A DNA stretch of 64,000 nucleotides, from positions 20,689,869 to 20,753,868 of the forward strand of contig JAKZAP010000009.1 of assembly GCA_023053575.1 (NCBI GenBank). The letters run 5' to 3'. Within the stretch, counting starts at the first letter, position 1; the number at the start of each line of letters is the position of its first letter. The DNA comes from Branchinecta lynchi. Lineage: Eukaryota; Arthropoda; Branchiopoda; Anostraca; Branchinectidae. The position numbers were made by a program, and so were the translations under genes. The notes beneath the pieces were generated by a model. The model worked only from the letters and a program-made list of their open reading frames with translations. It was not told the origin of the DNA and ran no database searches. Shown one piece after another: positions 1 to 10,375 of this stretch.

Positions 1-198
1 TATACGATGAACAAAAACCGCTCGGTTTTCCCTTTTTTTTAAATAGGAGAAATAATTCCAACGCAAAAAGAGTCCGGAACAAAACCGACATTGAAAATTA
101 TTTGGAAAAGAACCGATAGTTGGGACACAAGTAAACGGCCTCCATGTTCCAGATGTTTACCACAAATGCCATCAGCACCCGAACTTCGGGTGCTTACT

Positions 199-708
199 TC
201 AAATTACGCCCATGAAGACTTCACCATTTTTCGGGTTATTGAAAACAGCATGGACAGCTACATACAGAACTACAATACAGTTGTTCCAGTTGGTTATTAC
301 CCCAGAAACAACACCTCTTAAACGTTCTTTCAACCACAACACCAGATCCCCCGGCATACCAGATGGAACATCTTCCAACCGTTCCAAGTCCATTTTGAAT
401 ACTTGACAATGTTCATTCGTGCTGACTGCATCTTGAATAAAAAATGGAAGGTCAGTACCTGCGTCCGTAGCGGATGGTGTGTTTGAAGCTGCGGACTGGG
501 AACTGCCTGAAGATTGGGAACTACTTGACGATGATGATTCGGAAGTCTGCGAGCTGCTAGATGATGCCAGTTTGGAGCTGCTAGAAGATGATGATGCCGA
601 CTTGGAGCTGCTGAAAGATGATGATGTTTGCGAACTGCTTGAAGTGGACGTTGTAGATTCTGCTTCCTGGGACTGGGCAGGAGCTCCTTCGTCTTTCCCG
701 ATTACAGA
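199..708 (-). CDS. Serine-rich terminal exon of an unrecognised gene
   Basis: An open minus-strand exon follows a strong acceptor (pyrimidine tract then CAG, at 709-720) and runs about 169 codons to TGA at 199-201. It begins SVIGKDEGAPAQSQEAE. A serine-dominated stretch with Gln, Ala and Lys follows, then a non-repetitive tail including LVLWLKERLRGVVSG. The plus-strand Asp/Glu/Leu-rich reading of the same DNA is its shadow. I do not recognise a family; the low-complexity half looks disordered. The first 17 residues recur in the upstream exon at 910-997, so this is part of a tandem exon duplication. Phase 0 at the acceptor matches the phase-0 end of that upstream exon. No AATAAA is seen downstream within the window, so the 3' end is uncertain. 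Confidence 0.5.
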   Translation of the reverse strand, partial: SVIGKDEGAPAQSQEAESTTSTSSSSQTSSSFSSSKSASSSSSSSKLASSSSSQTSESSSSSSSQSSGSSQSAASNTPSATDAGTDLPFFIQDAVSTNEHCQVFKMDLERLEDVPSGMPGDLVLWLKERLRGVVSGVITNWNNCIVVLYVAVHAVFNNPKNGEVFMGVI

Positions 709-909
709 CTGAAAAAAAGAGAAAAAAAGTTAACTTTATATAACAAATAGTGGGGTTGATTGAGTTGATGATGAGATAGTATAGTGTGTGACTAACTGGT
801 GACAGACCTACACAATTTGGTTTTGTCTGGGATTTTTATAAGAAAAGAGCTGAGCTTCGCGGGAGGGGGGCTAATGCGATCGTACGGCATATTGATAAGT
901 ATATCTTAC

Positions 910-997
910 CTCAGACGACAAATTTTCTAGCATAGAGGATGTTGTAGAGGGGTTCAGCTTCCTGGGACTGGGCTCCATCGTCTTTCCCAATGACAGA
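910..997 (-). CDS. Duplicated upstream exon of the serine-rich gene
   Basis: This 88-nt minus-strand segment has a pyrimidine-CAG acceptor at 998-1010 and a GAG|GTAAG donor at 905-910. In one frame it is homologous to the start of the 199-708 exon (SVIGKDDGAQSQEAE) but ends in TGA at the donor. In another frame it is fully open and ends LENLSSE in phase 0, which would splice in frame to 199-708. A second donor at 1153, preceded by codons for TTENVSSE, is a further copy of the same exon end. The duplication is plain at DNA level; which copy is used is inference. Confidence 0.4.
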
Positions 998-1470
998 CTG
1001 AAACAAAAAAAAAACATTTAGACTACAAACAGTGGTGTTAATTGAGGGGGTGATGAGACCATCGAATATGATGACTAAGCAGTGACAGACTGACAATTTG
1101 GATTCTAATCTAATTAATTTAAGTATATTTACTTAATTTAAGTATATCTTACCTCGGACGAGACATTTTCAGTAGTTGTGCGGCGAGCCCTGCGTCAAAC
1201 GAACATGGTATCTGCATTAAGTCCATCCCCAATGACCCCACACTGCTTCATCTTCTGTTGTCGCAGCAACTGGGACTTCAACGTCTGCTGTGGTTTGGGT
1301 ACGAAAGTCTAGGTCAGGACTTTCCTGGAAAGAAATCTATTATCAGTATATCGAATTTGTGGAATTATTTGGCCAATAGACTGCATTCAACTCCTTCTTG
1401 TAGCCTTTTCAGTTCTATGATTATAAAGTTGAACTCACCTACACTATACGAAAATAAGAAAAAAACTTAC

Positions 1471-1554
1471 CTAAACTTTCGAAGATACGGAAATCTTCCG
1501 GGAAAGAAGCGGGCGTTGTTGTTTTTCATTGCACGTCGTTGATTCACGGCTTTC
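1471..1554 (-). CDS. Phase 2-2 exon, part of a small minus-strand gene
   Basis: The 84-nt segment lies between a TTCCAG acceptor (about 1555-1562) and a GTAAG donor (1466-1470). After one base completing the previous codon it encodes a basic peptide (KAVNQRRAMKNNN, then ARFFPGRFPYLRKF) and ends in phase 2. The end resembles the exon at 1755-1900, whose matching residues are ARLLHRRFPDFLNS, so the two are duplicates. Splicing onward to the acceptor at 1324, which has the same CCAG|GAAAG junction, gives four codons and a TAG at 1309-1311. No family recognised. Confidence 0.4.
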   Translation of the reverse strand, partial: ESRESTTCNEKQQRPLLSRKISVSSKV

Positions 1555-1754
1555 CTGGAACGAAACGATATATGTAGCAAAAATAGTAGCATATGATCCG
1601 GTCACTCTCATTATGCCATATACAGCATAGTAGCATATGATACGGTCAACAATAATTATATTAACCTGATACAGCTCTAAATACTCTATCAATAGTTGCC
1701 CGTTTCCGTGAGACAAAGGCTTTATCAAATATTTTTTAGTATAAAAGAACTCAC

Positions 1755-1900
1755 CAAGAATTTAGAAAATCCGGGAATCTCCTGTGGAGGAGACGGGCAC
1801 TTTGTTGCATTGCCACTCTTTCCAGCTGTAACATCTTGCCGAATGTTTTTGTGACGTCGACGTTTTTTAGGTCGAAGATCAAAAGGTCTTTGTCATCACA
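1755..1900 (-). CDS. 146-nt internal exon of the minus-strand gene
   Basis: The acceptor is TATTTTTAG (1901-1909) and the donor is GTGAGT (1749-1754). Only phase 0 is open: 48 codons starting CDDKDLLIFDLKNVDV and ending in phase 2. That matches the entry phase of 1471-1554. An ATG-containing segment lies further upstream near 2131-2205, before a GTGAGT donor, but its ATG frame hits TAA just before the donor, so the first exon is unresolved. No recognised domain. Confidence 0.45.
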
Positions 1901-2309
1901 CTAAAAATAGAGAAAAAACATTAGCGGACTGAGGAAGGCTTATTATATTTATACGATTGTCCTTAGTTTATATTAAAAAAAAAGAATAAACACTGCTGGT
2001 AATATAGCAATCTGTGCACATGAAAACTGTATTGTTACTATTCAGAAAGACACTTTTCTCTATCCATGCAAGCTAGTGCAAAAAAGGACAAGATAAATTA
2101 AACTAAAAAAAGATATACTAAACAACTCACCGCTTAAGCACATAACTGTTTGAGCGACTTTCGGGGTCGCTTGTTTTCAGATCCTCCTTCTTCACTTGTT
2201 CTGTCCATTTCAGATCTGAACTTAAAACTGAATGAACGCTAATGCTGCTCCGAGCTTTTAAGAGAGTTCATCTTAACCAGTTCAGACGTTTACCTTTTCT
2301 TTTGAATCA

Positions 2310-2519
2310 GTGAAAGTTTGCGAAATTTGGATGAGCCGCGGTCATAACCCCAATTTTAAAGGAAGGACAAACCCAGGTAATTGTCACCCTCATTACCGGC
2401 CCAGTTATAAGCTTTACCTGCCAGCGGTATTTTGTCAGTTTTCGAACAACCTAGTTCGAAGTAACATTCAGTTGAGATTTAGACAGGACAAAACAGTTGA
2501 GATTTAGACAGGAAAAAAC
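2310..2519. other. Gap between divergent gene segments
   Basis: Minus-strand exons end by about 2210 and plus-strand exons begin at 2520, so this stretch could hold divergent promoters. The only structure I see is a tandem duplication of a roughly 25-bp unit (AGTTGAGATTTAGACAGGA) near 2470-2512. No TATA-like box stands out. Confidence 0.3.
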
Positions 2520-2534
2520 ATGATTCCAGATACG
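2520..2534 (+). CDS. Possible first coding exon (MIPDT)
   Basis: ATG ATT CCA GAT ACG is followed at once by GTAAGT, a consensus donor. It ends in phase 0, which matches the phase-0 acceptor at 2996. The pairing with the exon at 2996-3280 is inference from phase and spacing. Another acceptor-like site (TTTTCTTACAG) lies near 2847, followed by ATG GTA GAA and 26 open codons, so an extra exon is possible. Confidence 0.3.
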
Positions 2535-2616
2535 GTAAGTTCATTTTCATTGTCATTAGTCAATGTATGACTTAAGAAAGATTGCTAACTTACTGCATAT
2601 TGTCTTGCTGGTTATG

Positions 2617-2640
2617 ATAGGTTAGGTTAGGTTAGGTAGT
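2617..2640 (+). repeat. Short GGTTA/TTAGG run
   Basis: About four copies of TTAGG in a row. The unit equals the arthropod-type telomere repeat, but it is far too short to be a telomere and sits inside ordinary sequence. Confidence 0.6.
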
Positions 2641-2687
2641 ATACAATTTGTCACTTCTTTTTTTTCTGTAAAGTAGTATATGAGTAC

Positions 2688-2768
2688 ACAGTAAAAAGTT
2701 GTGCAGTATTTGCTACAGTAAAAAGTCGTGCAGTATTTGCTACAGTAAAAAGTTGTGCAGTATTTGCT
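2688..2768 (+). repeat. 27-bp tandem repeat, three copies
   Basis: The unit ACAGTAAAAAGTTGTGCAG plus TATTTGCT repeats three times with one internal substitution (TTG versus TCG). It lies in the presumed intron between 2534 and 2996. Confidence 0.85.
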
Positions 2769-2995
2769 ACTGGGATTCTCGATATTGATCTTACCTCCAC
2801 AAAGTTAACAATAATCCTGTGCAGTTCTTTTTTCCCTTTTCTTACAGATGGTAGAAACCTTGTTACTAAAGTTACTAAACTTTGCGTGCATTCTATACCT
2901 TTCTTATTTTGTTTATTTAATTCATTAGTTAGTAACCTTTGTGTGCAGTATTTTTGCAGACAGTTTACACCCTTCTTATTTCATTTATCTTCTAG

Positions 2996-3280
2996 CCAAA
3001 ACAATCGAAGACCCACGCGCCGTCTGTCCGAAACAATATATCAATAGATCAAGTATCCAGCATGGTCCAAAATCTTGAAGAGCGTGGCTACGCCCGAGGA
3101 TGGTGGATCAGCAAATCGAAAATCTCCGTCCGTCGGATAACACGGGACGAATTCAGCTCGGAAGCTGAAGACGTTCCAAGAATAATTGAAAAACAAAGAA
3201 GAAAATGTTTTAGACGTTTGAGGGAGCGTCAACAAAGAAGAAGAAGAGACAACACTATTTTTTTTTATTTTGCTTTTTAA
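2996..3280 (+). CDS. Terminal exon, arginine-rich protein, unrecognised
   Basis: The exon starts after a TTATCTTCTAG acceptor (2985-2995) and stays open 94 codons to TAA at 3278-3280, with AATAAA at 3296-3301. The protein begins PKQSKTHAPSVRNN and has a central acidic patch. Its basic C-terminal segment carries RRKCFRRLRERQQRRRR and then a short aromatic tail. The arginine cluster would suit nuclear localisation or nucleic-acid binding. I cannot name the gene. A truncated LINE begins about 15 bp after the poly(A) signal. Confidence 0.5.
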   Translation, partial: PKQSKTHAPSVRNNISIDQVSSMVQNLEERGYARGWWISKSKISVRRITRDEFSSEAEDVPRIIEKQRRKCFRRLRERQQRRRRDNTIFFYFAF

Positions 3281-3314
3281 CAAAATTAACTTTGCAATAA
3301 ATCAGTCCCTTTTA

Positions 3315-4935
3315 TATATTGTCGGGATTTTCCAAATTAATTGAAAGATGCATTTACAACCGAGTATATAATTTCCTTGATTCTCATGATGTTTTTTCTA
3401 AGACACAATTTGGATTCAGGAAGCAACACAGCACCCAAGAAGCCATCCTAGCAATGGTTCAACGTATACATGAATGTTTGGATAAAAAGCTTATACCAGT
3501 GACTATATTTTTGGATTTGGAAAAAACATTCGATACAATTTCTCATGAAATTTTACTCCATAAGTTAAATCGTTTTGGAATAAGAGGTCGAACTCTTGAT
3601 TTATTTTCATCATATTTAAAACACCGGTCTCAACTCACAATTATTAACGATACTTCATCCGAAATTCTCAATTTATCGGATGTGGGTGTCCCTCAGGGGT
3701 CTATTCTAGGCCCTCTACTGTTCATAATTTATATCAACGACCTCCCAGCAGCTACAACAAATCTTAGTCTAAACATTCTTTTTGCGGATGATACTGGTTC
3801 GACACTAGCTGGAGAATCGAAAAATGAATTGCAATCTAAATTACAATTACTGTTTTCACAATTGATGTTGTGGCTTAAAGCTAACTGGCTATCATTGAAT
3901 GCGGCAAAAACTAATTTTATTATTTATAGTAGGATTGGAAAGAAGGCACCAACACTAACATCTATTAAGGATTTTCATACAAATATTGTAATACATAGAA
4001 TGAGTTCAGTTCGTTACCTTGGAATTCATATTGATGAACATTTATCATATAATGAACATTCCAACAGGCTAAGAATTAAATTGGCTCAGGGTGTGGGAGT
4101 AATGAATAGGCTCAAGAATTTTTTTCCTTATGAAATTCTTCGGCTAATTTATTTTGCTCTTGTTCATTCGCATCTCACTTATTGCCCTTTAATATATCTG
4201 GCTACATTTAAAACTCATCTTAAACCATGACAGATTTTACAAAACTGTGCTTTAAAGATTTTACGAATTTTTTTTTACCATCACCGTCATCACTTCCAGG
4301 GGTAATTCAAACAGAAACCAGTGTATATTCTGATCAATATTTTGCCCGTTTTTGAACTATTTAACTTTGCGTCATTCCTATTTAAAACAAAGTATGACCG
4401 TTGCCAGCTTCCATCATATTTCCATTCAAATGATTTCTTTCCTTGCCCACTACAGCACCAGTACGATAACTGTCTTAAATGGAAGATCCGAGGTCAAAGA
4501 GTAGCTTCAGAGAGGTCTCGTTTTTCTTCATCTTATTCAGTTTTGAATTCATGGCCAATTTTATTTCCTAAAATTGATTCTACAAAATCCCTTGAAAGTA
4601 TAAAAAAACAGCTGACTAAAATTCTCATTAACAAGTTTAAGAATGGATAATTAACAGTTAGAGATTGGTTGTTTTTCATGTTTATTTGTGTGTTTTCCTT
4701 TTATGGAAGGGTCTAAACCGTTCGATGTTTTTCTTCTCTCCGGTTCAAACCCTGAAATAATTGTAAGTGCAGAGTATAGTATTATTAATGTTGATGTATT
4801 ATATAAAGTAAGAAAAAAAAAACTTGAACCTTTAGCAGCATTCCTGGCGAACCGCGTGCAGAGCAAAAGATCTGGCGACGCCGGAGCAAATGTTGCCAGC
4901 TTATCCGTCAGGCAAATAAAGTTCAAAACTCAATA
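3315..4935 (+). mobile_element. 5'-truncated non-LTR retrotransposon (LINE A)
   Basis: The element begins inside the reverse transcriptase at the SGFSKLIERCIYNR motif. There is no endonuclease or ORF1 upstream, as expected from 5' truncation during target-primed integration. It carries most of RT, a C-terminal region and a 3' UTR ending near AATAAAGTTCAAAACTC. A second fragment of the same kind lies at 44,215-44,790. The motifs and short 3' repeat fit the CR1/L2/jockey assemblage; the exact clade is not assignable by eye. Confidence 0.8.
3319..4650 (+). pseudogene. LINE A reverse transcriptase with in-frame stops
   Basis: RT palm and fingers motifs are clear: TQFGFRKQHSTQEA, IFLDLEKTFDTISHEIL (first catalytic Asp), VPQGSILGPLLFIIYINDL and LFADD (catalytic Asp pair), then SVRYLGIHID. 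The frame is open to a TGA at 4228-4230, just before QILQNCALKILR, a conserved post-RT motif. It stops again near 4303, then continues in the same frame to TAA at 4648-4650, ending KKQLTKILINKFKNG. Two nonsense changes in a conserved frame mean this copy cannot make full RT. The first codon of the open stretch is not a true start. Confidence 0.85.
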
Positions 4936-4939
4936 ATTC

Positions 4940-5480
4940 CCCCGGGGAATCCCCCTCAAGACCAAGTTCCTAACCCCGTTTTTTAGTTTTTTTGCAAGTG
5001 AGTAACCCTTGGCGTAGACCTGGGATTGGTTCACGAAGCACCTAGGGCTGGCTCACACACCTAGCACCTGGTAGTTTCTAACCCCTCTAGTACTCCTTTA
5101 ACGGGTACACCCAATTCCTAACCCATCGCGTGCACCTGGGATTGATTCACGAGTACCTGGGACCGGCTCACCCCACCCCTCCTCAAACAACTTTAGAACA
5201 CCCACTGAGTAACCCCTCGCTTATCCAGTACATAGTGAGTAACCCCTCCCTTACCAAGTACACCTTTTTTCAGTGAGCAACCCCTCGCTCACCCAGTTCA
5301 CCCTTCTCTCAGTGAGTAGCCCCTCGCGTACCCTAGCAGTTCCCTCTTTGGTACACCATGGATCACCACCCTCGCTTGGCTCACCCAAGTGTCTAACCCC
5401 TCGAGTACTCCTTTAACGGGTACACCCAATTCCTAATCCCTCGCGTGCACCTGCGATTGGTTCACGAGTACCAAATTGAA
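4940..5480 (+). repeat. Degenerate GTGAGTAACCCCTCGC repeat field
   Basis: C-rich sequence in which GTGAGTAACCCCTCGC and ATTGGTTCACGAGTACC-type phrases recur irregularly. One roughly 80-bp block (TCTAACCCCT to CACGAGTACC) occurs at 5079-5158 and again at 5392-5471, nearly identical. No coding signal. It looks like a decayed tandem array. Confidence 0.65.
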
Positions 5481-5499
5481 ACCACCGGTTGAAAACAGA

Positions 5500-5945
5500 T
5501 TTTTTTTTGTAAGTTGAACTTTTACTTGAAGTTGATTAGATATTCTTAATACGGATAAAGTGATACGCTGAATTCGTTTCTGGCCTTTTTTTTCTGGACA
5601 TGTATGGTAGTTCATTCGCAATTGTCTGGATCAAATATTAGATTTTTGGGATCCCATCGAAACCTTTGGTCTTGTTTAGGTACAAAATAACTTTCATATT
5701 CGGATTCAGCATGTCTCCTTACCTATAAATCAACTATCTCAAAAGCTTTTAAAAAATATTTTTTTGTTCCTTAATTTGAAACCCCCTCCCCCCACCCTTA
5801 AATATAGAGCTACAGAGCCCATCTACAAACTTGACCTTACCCTTGACCCAAAGAATCCTCACACCAAGTTTCATCAAAATATCTCATTCCCCTCGAGAGT
5901 TATCGTGCTTACAGACAGACGGACATTTTTGCGGTGTCATAGGTA
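5500..5945 (-). repeat. Diverged, rearranged copy of the 1.2-kb GGGATCCC repeat
   Basis: The motif TTTTTGGGATCCCATCG with CTTTGGTCTTGTTT occurs at 5643-5681. The inverted counterpart of the other end (CAAGTTTCATCAAAATATCTC, ACAGACAGACGGACA) lies at 5860-5930. Both parts match the full copies at 19.9-21.1 and 24.9-26.1 kb. It abuts the LINE tail that follows. Confidence 0.7.
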
Positions 5946-5964
5946 TTATGAACCCATATTTCCT

Positions 5965-6235
5965 GGTATTATGGAGTCGACGAATCTTCAGGTACGGCTT
6001 CTGCGCGCTGAGAATCCTCTTATTCTGGTGATGGCGAGATCCCATATGCGGCTGAGTTTGCCAATTTGGCTGTCGTGGGGAACCTTACTTTATTGTGGGT
6101 TCTATCCAGGTTGACGGGCTGAAATTTGTTTTATTTTATTTATAGTTTATATTTATGCAGTGTGTTGATTATTTTTTCATTTGTTTGACCCTAGTTGGTC
6201 GTATCCTAGTTTAAATAAATAAATAAAAGAAATAA
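5965..6235 (+). mobile_element. 3' tail of a LINE of the LINE C family
   Basis: The short reading VRLLRAENPLILVM, SLPIWLSWGTL aligns with the last residues of the ORF2 that ends at 50,862 (IRLLRSDNNLIQIL, SLPLWKKWSDEL). It is followed by a short 3' UTR and a (TAAA)n tail at 6214-6230. The fragment is only about 270 bp, an extreme 5' truncation. Confidence 0.7.
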
Positions 6236-6239
6236 ATTC

Positions 6240-8830
6240 GGTCTGTATGTGAATATTTTAAGTGTACACTGGAAGGTTAGATTGGAGGTAATTTGGTTAA
6301 TAGTAGAAGGGTAAAAATGAGTAATCTTATTGTATGTAATATTGAAGGTCAATTTTGTTAGTTAAATGCGATAATGAATGTTGATATATGGCCCTTTGTT
6401 GGCTTTAATAAAAAAAAAAATAAAAAAAATATAGCTTGAGCCAGATTGATCAGAAGCATTATGTCAGAACTCGGTGCTGATAATGAAAGAGGAAAAGATG
6501 AGGATGAATGCAAGAGTAAAATATCAGAAAGAAGAGCTAGGCTACCGTTTTTTAGGTAGGTTTAACGAATGATGTGTGCTACATATTGCGATTGTGTGGT
6601 CCGTCTAAGATAATTATGATGCCATAAGATCAATCAAGGATTCTTACGGATGTCTTTTCCCCAAACTTCCACTGCAAACGAGCTCAGTTTTTTGTCATTT
6701 CTTATTGTACAGAAAACAATGCAGAATACATGCATAGTATTGCCTGAAGGTATAATATTCAGTAGATACTCGGCATTTGGAAAATCAAAACAGATAATAT
6801 CCCACGTGTAGCGAAGTCTTATTTGTTATAGAACTAAATAGAAATAGAACCATCGCTAGATCATCGACAGTATTGAAACGGAAAATGTAAGTCAACTTCA
6901 CACTATCTAACCAGTCTTCTCCATTTTATTTTTTTTGCATGTTGATGAGCCCGGTAAATAGTTGAATTTGATAGCAATTGATTTTAAAAAAAGGTTTGAT
7001 CTTATTGACCCCATAGACTGGGAGAGGACCGGAAAATACTGGACCTACTGATGCTGCAGAGATAGGTATAGAACTTTGTGGAACTAACAAACGGATGCTC
7101 TGGATAAATCTTTTTCCGAACTGGATTGCCTCCGACGACTGTGGGGGAGTTTGAGGGGGGGGGTCCAGAATTCCGGTGATCACGGTTAAAGGTACTTCCA
7201 GATGTGCTAGGACGATGCAACTTAGCGTGAGTATTAGACATTCGACAAGATTGGCTTAGAAATCGCCACTTTCCAAATCCGACTGTTCCTTAAGGTACCA
7301 ATCTTGACCAGAGGCGTTACTAGCCAAAATATTTTTTTCGGGGGGGACGAGGCATTTACTGACTGGCTGGTAATTGTTACCGACTGTTTCTGCAGAAAAA
7401 ACGAATATTTTCAACAACAAAAAATGACAGTTTAGAAAAAAATTGACTGATTTTCAGAAAAACCGCTATATTGACGAAAAATTGACTAATTTTCAGAAGA
7501 AAAAAAACTGTTATCATGAAAAAAATCAACGTCGTGACAAAATCAGTCGTGACGCCACTGATCGGACTTTGAAGTACCGAATCCTAATCGACCGAACACC
7601 AGACAGAAAGCAGCAGCTGAAAATTGTCCAAAACATGTTCACGCAAATACACATTCTACTGACAGGTACCTCAAGTCCTTTGTACCTTATTTCGTACACC
7701 ACATTAATTCTATGTAGTAATTACCAAGGTAAATTTTACATATTAAGTGTCCACTGTGAATTTTTAAACTTATCAAAATGTCTTTTATAGTGTTATTATA
7801 TGTATTGGTGGTAAACTGTACGACGATCCAATGCTAGCGAATGAATTGTATGGGCTATTAAGGAAATAAAAGATATATATATATATTGACGAAAAAGTAA
7901 GAAAAATACTTTTAAGCGAATCATACATTTTCATGATCCCCGTGAGCCCGTTATCATTTTTGCCTCAACGGGTTTTGCTTAGAAATGAGGTTCAAGCTCC
8001 CTTAAAGTGCGCATGTTAACTGCAAAGTCGAAAAGTACTTTTTATCAAATGATTCGTCTCAACTTATGATAGCGCACTCAACAGGTATGGGGGAATTGGG
8101 AGGGGGTGATCGGATATCTCAAGAAACGGTTAGAATGGAAGTATTGAGAGAGAGATAATCTTATTACAAACAGTGTACACATGTGAACAGGGGCAACCCC
8201 ACAAAGCTTTCGCCTGCTTGGAGTTATACTTGCTGGGAAGAACAAGCATTTCTTCTAGATAAACCCATTGCACAATGGGACTGGATCCGGACACTTGGGG
8301 GGGGGGGAGGGGCGTGGAGAAGGTATTCTCTAATTACTGAGATGGCGTTTTTCAAGACGAAACTTGGCAGGCTTTCAGGGACCCGATCAAACTGACAAAG
8401 CCCTTACCTACTAAATACAGTTGCAAGTGATATATGAGCTTAAAGCTCTTGTTCTCTTACTTGATTAAAGCTTTTTCTAAGGCCAAGTATCAGACTGAAT
8501 AATTGTCACACATATTTTCGTGCCGTTGAAAAACGGTAAGTAACGTCTTGTAAAAGTTTGATCAGAATCGATTAGAGTGCCAAGATAGTGCCACGAAAAC
8601 CCTAAGCAAAAAAAAATTAGGATGTCATAGACATTTTTCGGGTGGTTCCGAAATCACCACGATCTTTTTGCCCACTCACACTATTCCGAACCCGAAGCGC
8701 TGAAACCCGAGCCTCGTTATTGTTGATTGCTGCAAGCTTGCTGCAGAGCTACTTCCGCTAAAAGGCGTTTTTGCTTCGGATGCGATCCGCTTCTTCCGAG
8801 CTGATTCTGCTTATTGCCGTTTTTACCCTG
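6240..8830. other. Non-coding stretch with repeat fragments
   Basis: No supportable gene. An A-rich run (6407-6432) after GGCTTTAATAAAA looks like a retrotransposon poly(A) end. The block at 7310-7440 (ACTAGCCAAAATATTTT, a G7 run, ACTGACTGGCTGGTAATTG) recurs at 54.0 kb. A G10 run lies near 8298. Other ORFs here are short and lack splice or family support. Confidence 0.5.
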
Positions 8831-8831
8831 C

Positions 8832-9030
8832 AGAAGTTCATGTGAAGACGGCAGTGATTCAGGAGAATCACGGACTTGCTTAGAGAGCAAGTCCGTGCTG
8901 CAGTTGCAGATTCTGCAGACATCACAATCATCAGTAACTGGGAAAATATACCACAGAAATGGAAGTATGTGGAAACTGGTACCCACTTGCATACAAGGAA
9001 GACAAGAACTTGCTTGTTTTAAAAAAAGAA
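8832..9030 (+). CDS. Possible orphan exon, unrecognised
   Basis: A GC-richer block follows a TTTTTACCCTGCAG acceptor-like site and ends at AAGAAG|GTAATA. The frame starting SSCEDGSDSGESRTCLESKS is open throughout. Two other frames are also partly open (for example SAYCRFYPAEVHVKTAVIQE upstream, and SNWENIPQKWKYVETGT). The true frame is therefore uncertain, and an indel-damaged gene relic is equally likely. A perfect 12-bp hairpin (8869-8880 with 8886-8897) sits inside. Confidence 0.25.
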
Positions 9031-9381
9031 GGTAATAATGTGTTTTTTTGTCTGGGGCATGGCACTGGCAGTGAAGCAAATGCAAGTGATGCTGCTTGTC
9101 CTATTTGTTTGCAAGCAGGGCCTCAGAAGTATGGGGGTAGGATGCCTCCCTCTAGAAAACCACTCCACCACTGGATGGCCTGCACTGCAATCTCGTCATT
9201 CTGTGCAAGGAAACATATAATTTACCTTGCTTCTTGTAAGTTGGTTATACCCCAAAACTTGATCTGTAATGTATAGACATAAGTCATGCTATACCTAATC
9301 AAAAGTTTTTGTTGGCAGTAAAAGTTTACTGCCAAATGCCAACCAGACAGCAGCAAATTTTTTATATTTTTTGTTATATAT

Positions 9382-9682
9382 TTTCAGCAGGAACTTATAA
9401 TCCCCTTCGTGGAGGAACCTCCAACGCGTGTGACCATGAGAGAGAACCAGGTTTTCCGCTAAGTTTGGGACATAGACACTAGCGCTCTGAATGGGAGAAA
9501 TTCAAGCGTGTTTTGCAGCTTCGACCAAAACCACACTCAAATTCCTCCCGCTTCGAGCGCTAGTGTCTACGTCCCGAACTTTTTGGAAGAACTTGGTTCG
9601 CTCGCATAGTTACATGGAGCATATGGAAGGTTGGTGTTCCCTCCATGAAGTTGATTAGGCTATAGGTTCCTGCTTTCAGAAA
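9382..9682. mobile_element. ~300-bp foldback / MITE
   Basis: The two halves are imperfect inverted copies. The left end CAGCAGGAACTTATAATC matches the reverse complement of CTATAGGTTCCTGCTTTCAG on the right. The inner arms GGACATAGACACTAGCGCTC and GAGCGCTAGTGTCTACGTCC also pair. No ORF. Outside it, a roughly 40-bp direct repeat (GGCAGTAAAAG, CAGCAGCAAATTT) flanks the unit at about 9315-9360 and 9713-9750. Confidence 0.7.
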
Positions 9683-10375
9683 GAAATGCAAGTTTTGGTA
9701 GACAACTAGTAGGCAGTAAAAGGTTACCAACTAGGCAGCAGCAAATTTAGTCGAAAGAGAACTAATTTAAATGCCCAAAATCAAAATTATTCATTTGTTG
9801 ATTTGAAGTTGGCACTAAAAGGGGGCTCCAAAACTCCAGAACTTCACAGCTTTTTCAAGACAATTTCTAGCGTTTGGCAAGACCTAGTGAGTGTTCAACA
9901 TGATATACATTCTCCACACCTACATTCAATACCTTACCAGTATCTCTCTAAGTCCCATGTGCAGTTTTCGAGTAGGTGTAAACGAAAACAGCAAATGCAC
10001 AGCTTAACCAATGAAATGTATATGTTTACAGAGCTGGCTAAGATCTAGCTACTGAATTGAAAGCTCGGTACTGATCGTAGCTGATACCTAGCTAAAATTA
10101 AATATTCAGCTGCAGAGCTACGGGGAACACAAGCAAACGCAGCTTTTTGAGGTATTAGCTTTAGGCTGTAGCTGTCGAAAGTTCACCTGTGGAATTTCCT
10201 ATGTTGTACAGTTGAAAATTAGTATACCATATTTCAGATTCCATTATCATTAGTAGTAATCATTAGTAGTGCAGTCTCACAAAGGGAGAAACTGACAAAT
10301 ATGGTTTTAACCTCGTGTATAGTCACACTTAAACACCCAGTGCTTTTACTTTCAGGGCATGAAACTGCTACCGAA

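Noticed and set aside
479..712. Acidic Asp/Glu/Leu-rich protein on plus
   Set aside because: It is the complement of a serine-rich minus-strand exon with a clear splice acceptor.
2617..2640. Telomere repeat (TTAGG)
   Set aside because: Only about four units inside ordinary sequence.
5764..6114. 117-codon protein-coding gene
   Set aside because: The first part is repeat sequence and the last part is a LINE ORF2 tail; the ORF spans their junction by chance.
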